6,520 nucleotides of DNA from assembly GCA_021805955.1 (NCBI GenBank), contig JAJZDO010000165.1:1-6520 (forward strand), in the 5' to 3' direction. Below are positions 6,242 to 6,520 of the stretch, in pieces; position 1 is the stretch's first letter, and each line of letters begins with the position of its first letter. The translations under genes and the position numbers were made by a program. This DNA comes from Acidobacteriota bacterium (GTDB taxonomy: Bacteria; Acidobacteriota; Terriglobia; Terriglobales; Acidobacteriaceae). Under the pieces are notes generated by a model, which was given only the letters and a program-made list of their open reading frames with translations, ran no database searches and was not told where the DNA came from.

Positions 6242-6273
6242 ACTGTAAACTCTGTATATGGGTACGGAGTCAA
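6242..6273 (-). promoter_or_regulatory. MerR-type operator and promoter for merT-merP
   Basis: Read on the minus strand, -35 TTGACT (6268-6273) and -10 TACAGT (6242-6247) are 20 bp apart, the overlong spacing typical of MerR-family promoters. Between them lies a dyad, ctctgtat (6250-6257) and gtacggag (6262-6269), with six of eight positions symmetric. Its CTCCGTAC arm is that of the classical mer operator. MerR would bind here, repressing without Hg(II) and untwisting the spacer when Hg(II) is bound. The merR ATG (6258-6260) falls in the four-base centre of the dyad. Confidence 0.75.
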
Positions 6274-6520
6274 GCAGGGAATCTGGCCTGACGATCGGAA
6301 AACTGGCGCAATTGTCCGGCGTGGGCGTGGAGACGGTCCGGTTCTATCAGCGGTCGGGGCTGCTCAAAGAGCCAACGCGGCCGGACTCAGGGTTCAGAAA
6401 GTACAGCCACAGCGATGTACGGCGAATCCGGTTCATAAGGCGGGCTCAAACCCTTGGGTTTAGCCTGGAAAATATTGCTGAGTTGTTAGGGCTGGATGGT
6501 TATAGAAATAGGAGGCGATA
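6258..6520 (+). CDS. merR: Mercury-responsive regulator MerR, N-terminal part (cut by window end)
   Basis: The first 87 residues of a MerR-family activator. LTIGKLAQLSGVGVETVRFY (11-30) is the helix-turn-helix, followed by QRSGLLKEP and the wing GFRKYSHSDVRRIRFI, and then RAQTLGFSLENIAELLGL, which leads into the dimerisation helix. These blocks follow Tn501 MerR almost without gaps, and the divergent orientation to merT is classical. An in-frame TAA at 6246 and the absence of another early start fix the ATG at 6258; there is no ribosome site before it. After GLDG the sequence runs YRNRRR, and the position that aligns ungapped with the first Hg-binding cysteine of Tn501 MerR (C82) is R85. The two later cysteines lie beyond the window. 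MerR itself is the best fit from context, although another MerR-family metal sensor cannot be excluded from this part alone. Confidence 0.9.
   Translation, partial: MGTESSRESGLTIGKLAQLSGVGVETVRFYQRSGLLKEPTRPDSGFRKYSHSDVRRIRFIRRAQTLGFSLENIAELLGLDGYRNRRR

Noticed and set aside
6145..6273. Longer MerT start at 6273
   Set aside because: It would begin inside the promoter/operator, ahead of the predicted transcript start. The good ribosome site and the domain begin at 6144.
1..6520. CRISPR array, insertion sequence or transposase
   Set aside because: No regularly spaced repeats, terminal inverted repeats or transposase motifs were seen on either strand.

Overview
The window looks like part of a soil-type, free-living Gram-negative chromosome of fairly high GC. 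A member of the Acidobacteriota (Terriglobia-like) is my best guess, from the gene mix (a Tat-exported GH29 fucosidase, FucU and dehydrogenases beside a mer locus) and codon use. No phylogenetic marker is present, so this is inference.

Layout. Bases 1-407 carry no gene. They hold the 3' half of a tRNA-Asp(GTC) (130-174), starting exactly in the anticodon loop and ending in an encoded CCA, plus two shorter copies of the same 3' region near the window start. This looks like attachment-site debris from tRNA-targeting integrative elements. Bases 408-4789 are a tight plus-strand operon of four genes: an aldo/keto reductase, a zinc-dependent medium-chain alcohol dehydrogenase, the L-fucose mutarotase FucU, and a Tat-exported GH29 alpha-L-fucosidase. 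Bases 4790-5097 lack a convincing intact gene and may hold the decayed end of a minus-strand gene. Bases 5098-6520 are a mercury-resistance locus: minus-strand merT (fused to an N-terminal thioredoxin-like domain) and merP, with divergent merR on the plus strand cut by the window end. The MerR-controlled promoter for merTP overlaps the merR start codon.

How the genes work together. The secreted fucosidase would release L-fucose from glycans outside the cytoplasm. FucU would interconvert the fucose anomers inside, and the two oxidoreductases would act on fucose or on a downstream aldehyde or ketose. No fucose isomerase, kinase or aldolase is present, so an oxidative (non-phosphorylating) route is plausible but unproven. 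In the mer locus, MerP binds Hg(II) in the periplasm and MerT carries it inward under MerR control. No mercuric reductase (merA) follows merP, where it is usually found, so the locus as seen is incomplete or has its reductase elsewhere.

The most unusual points are the thioredoxin-like/MerT fusion, the merR start codon sitting in the centre of the mer operator, and the tRNA-Asp half-gene with repeated fragments.
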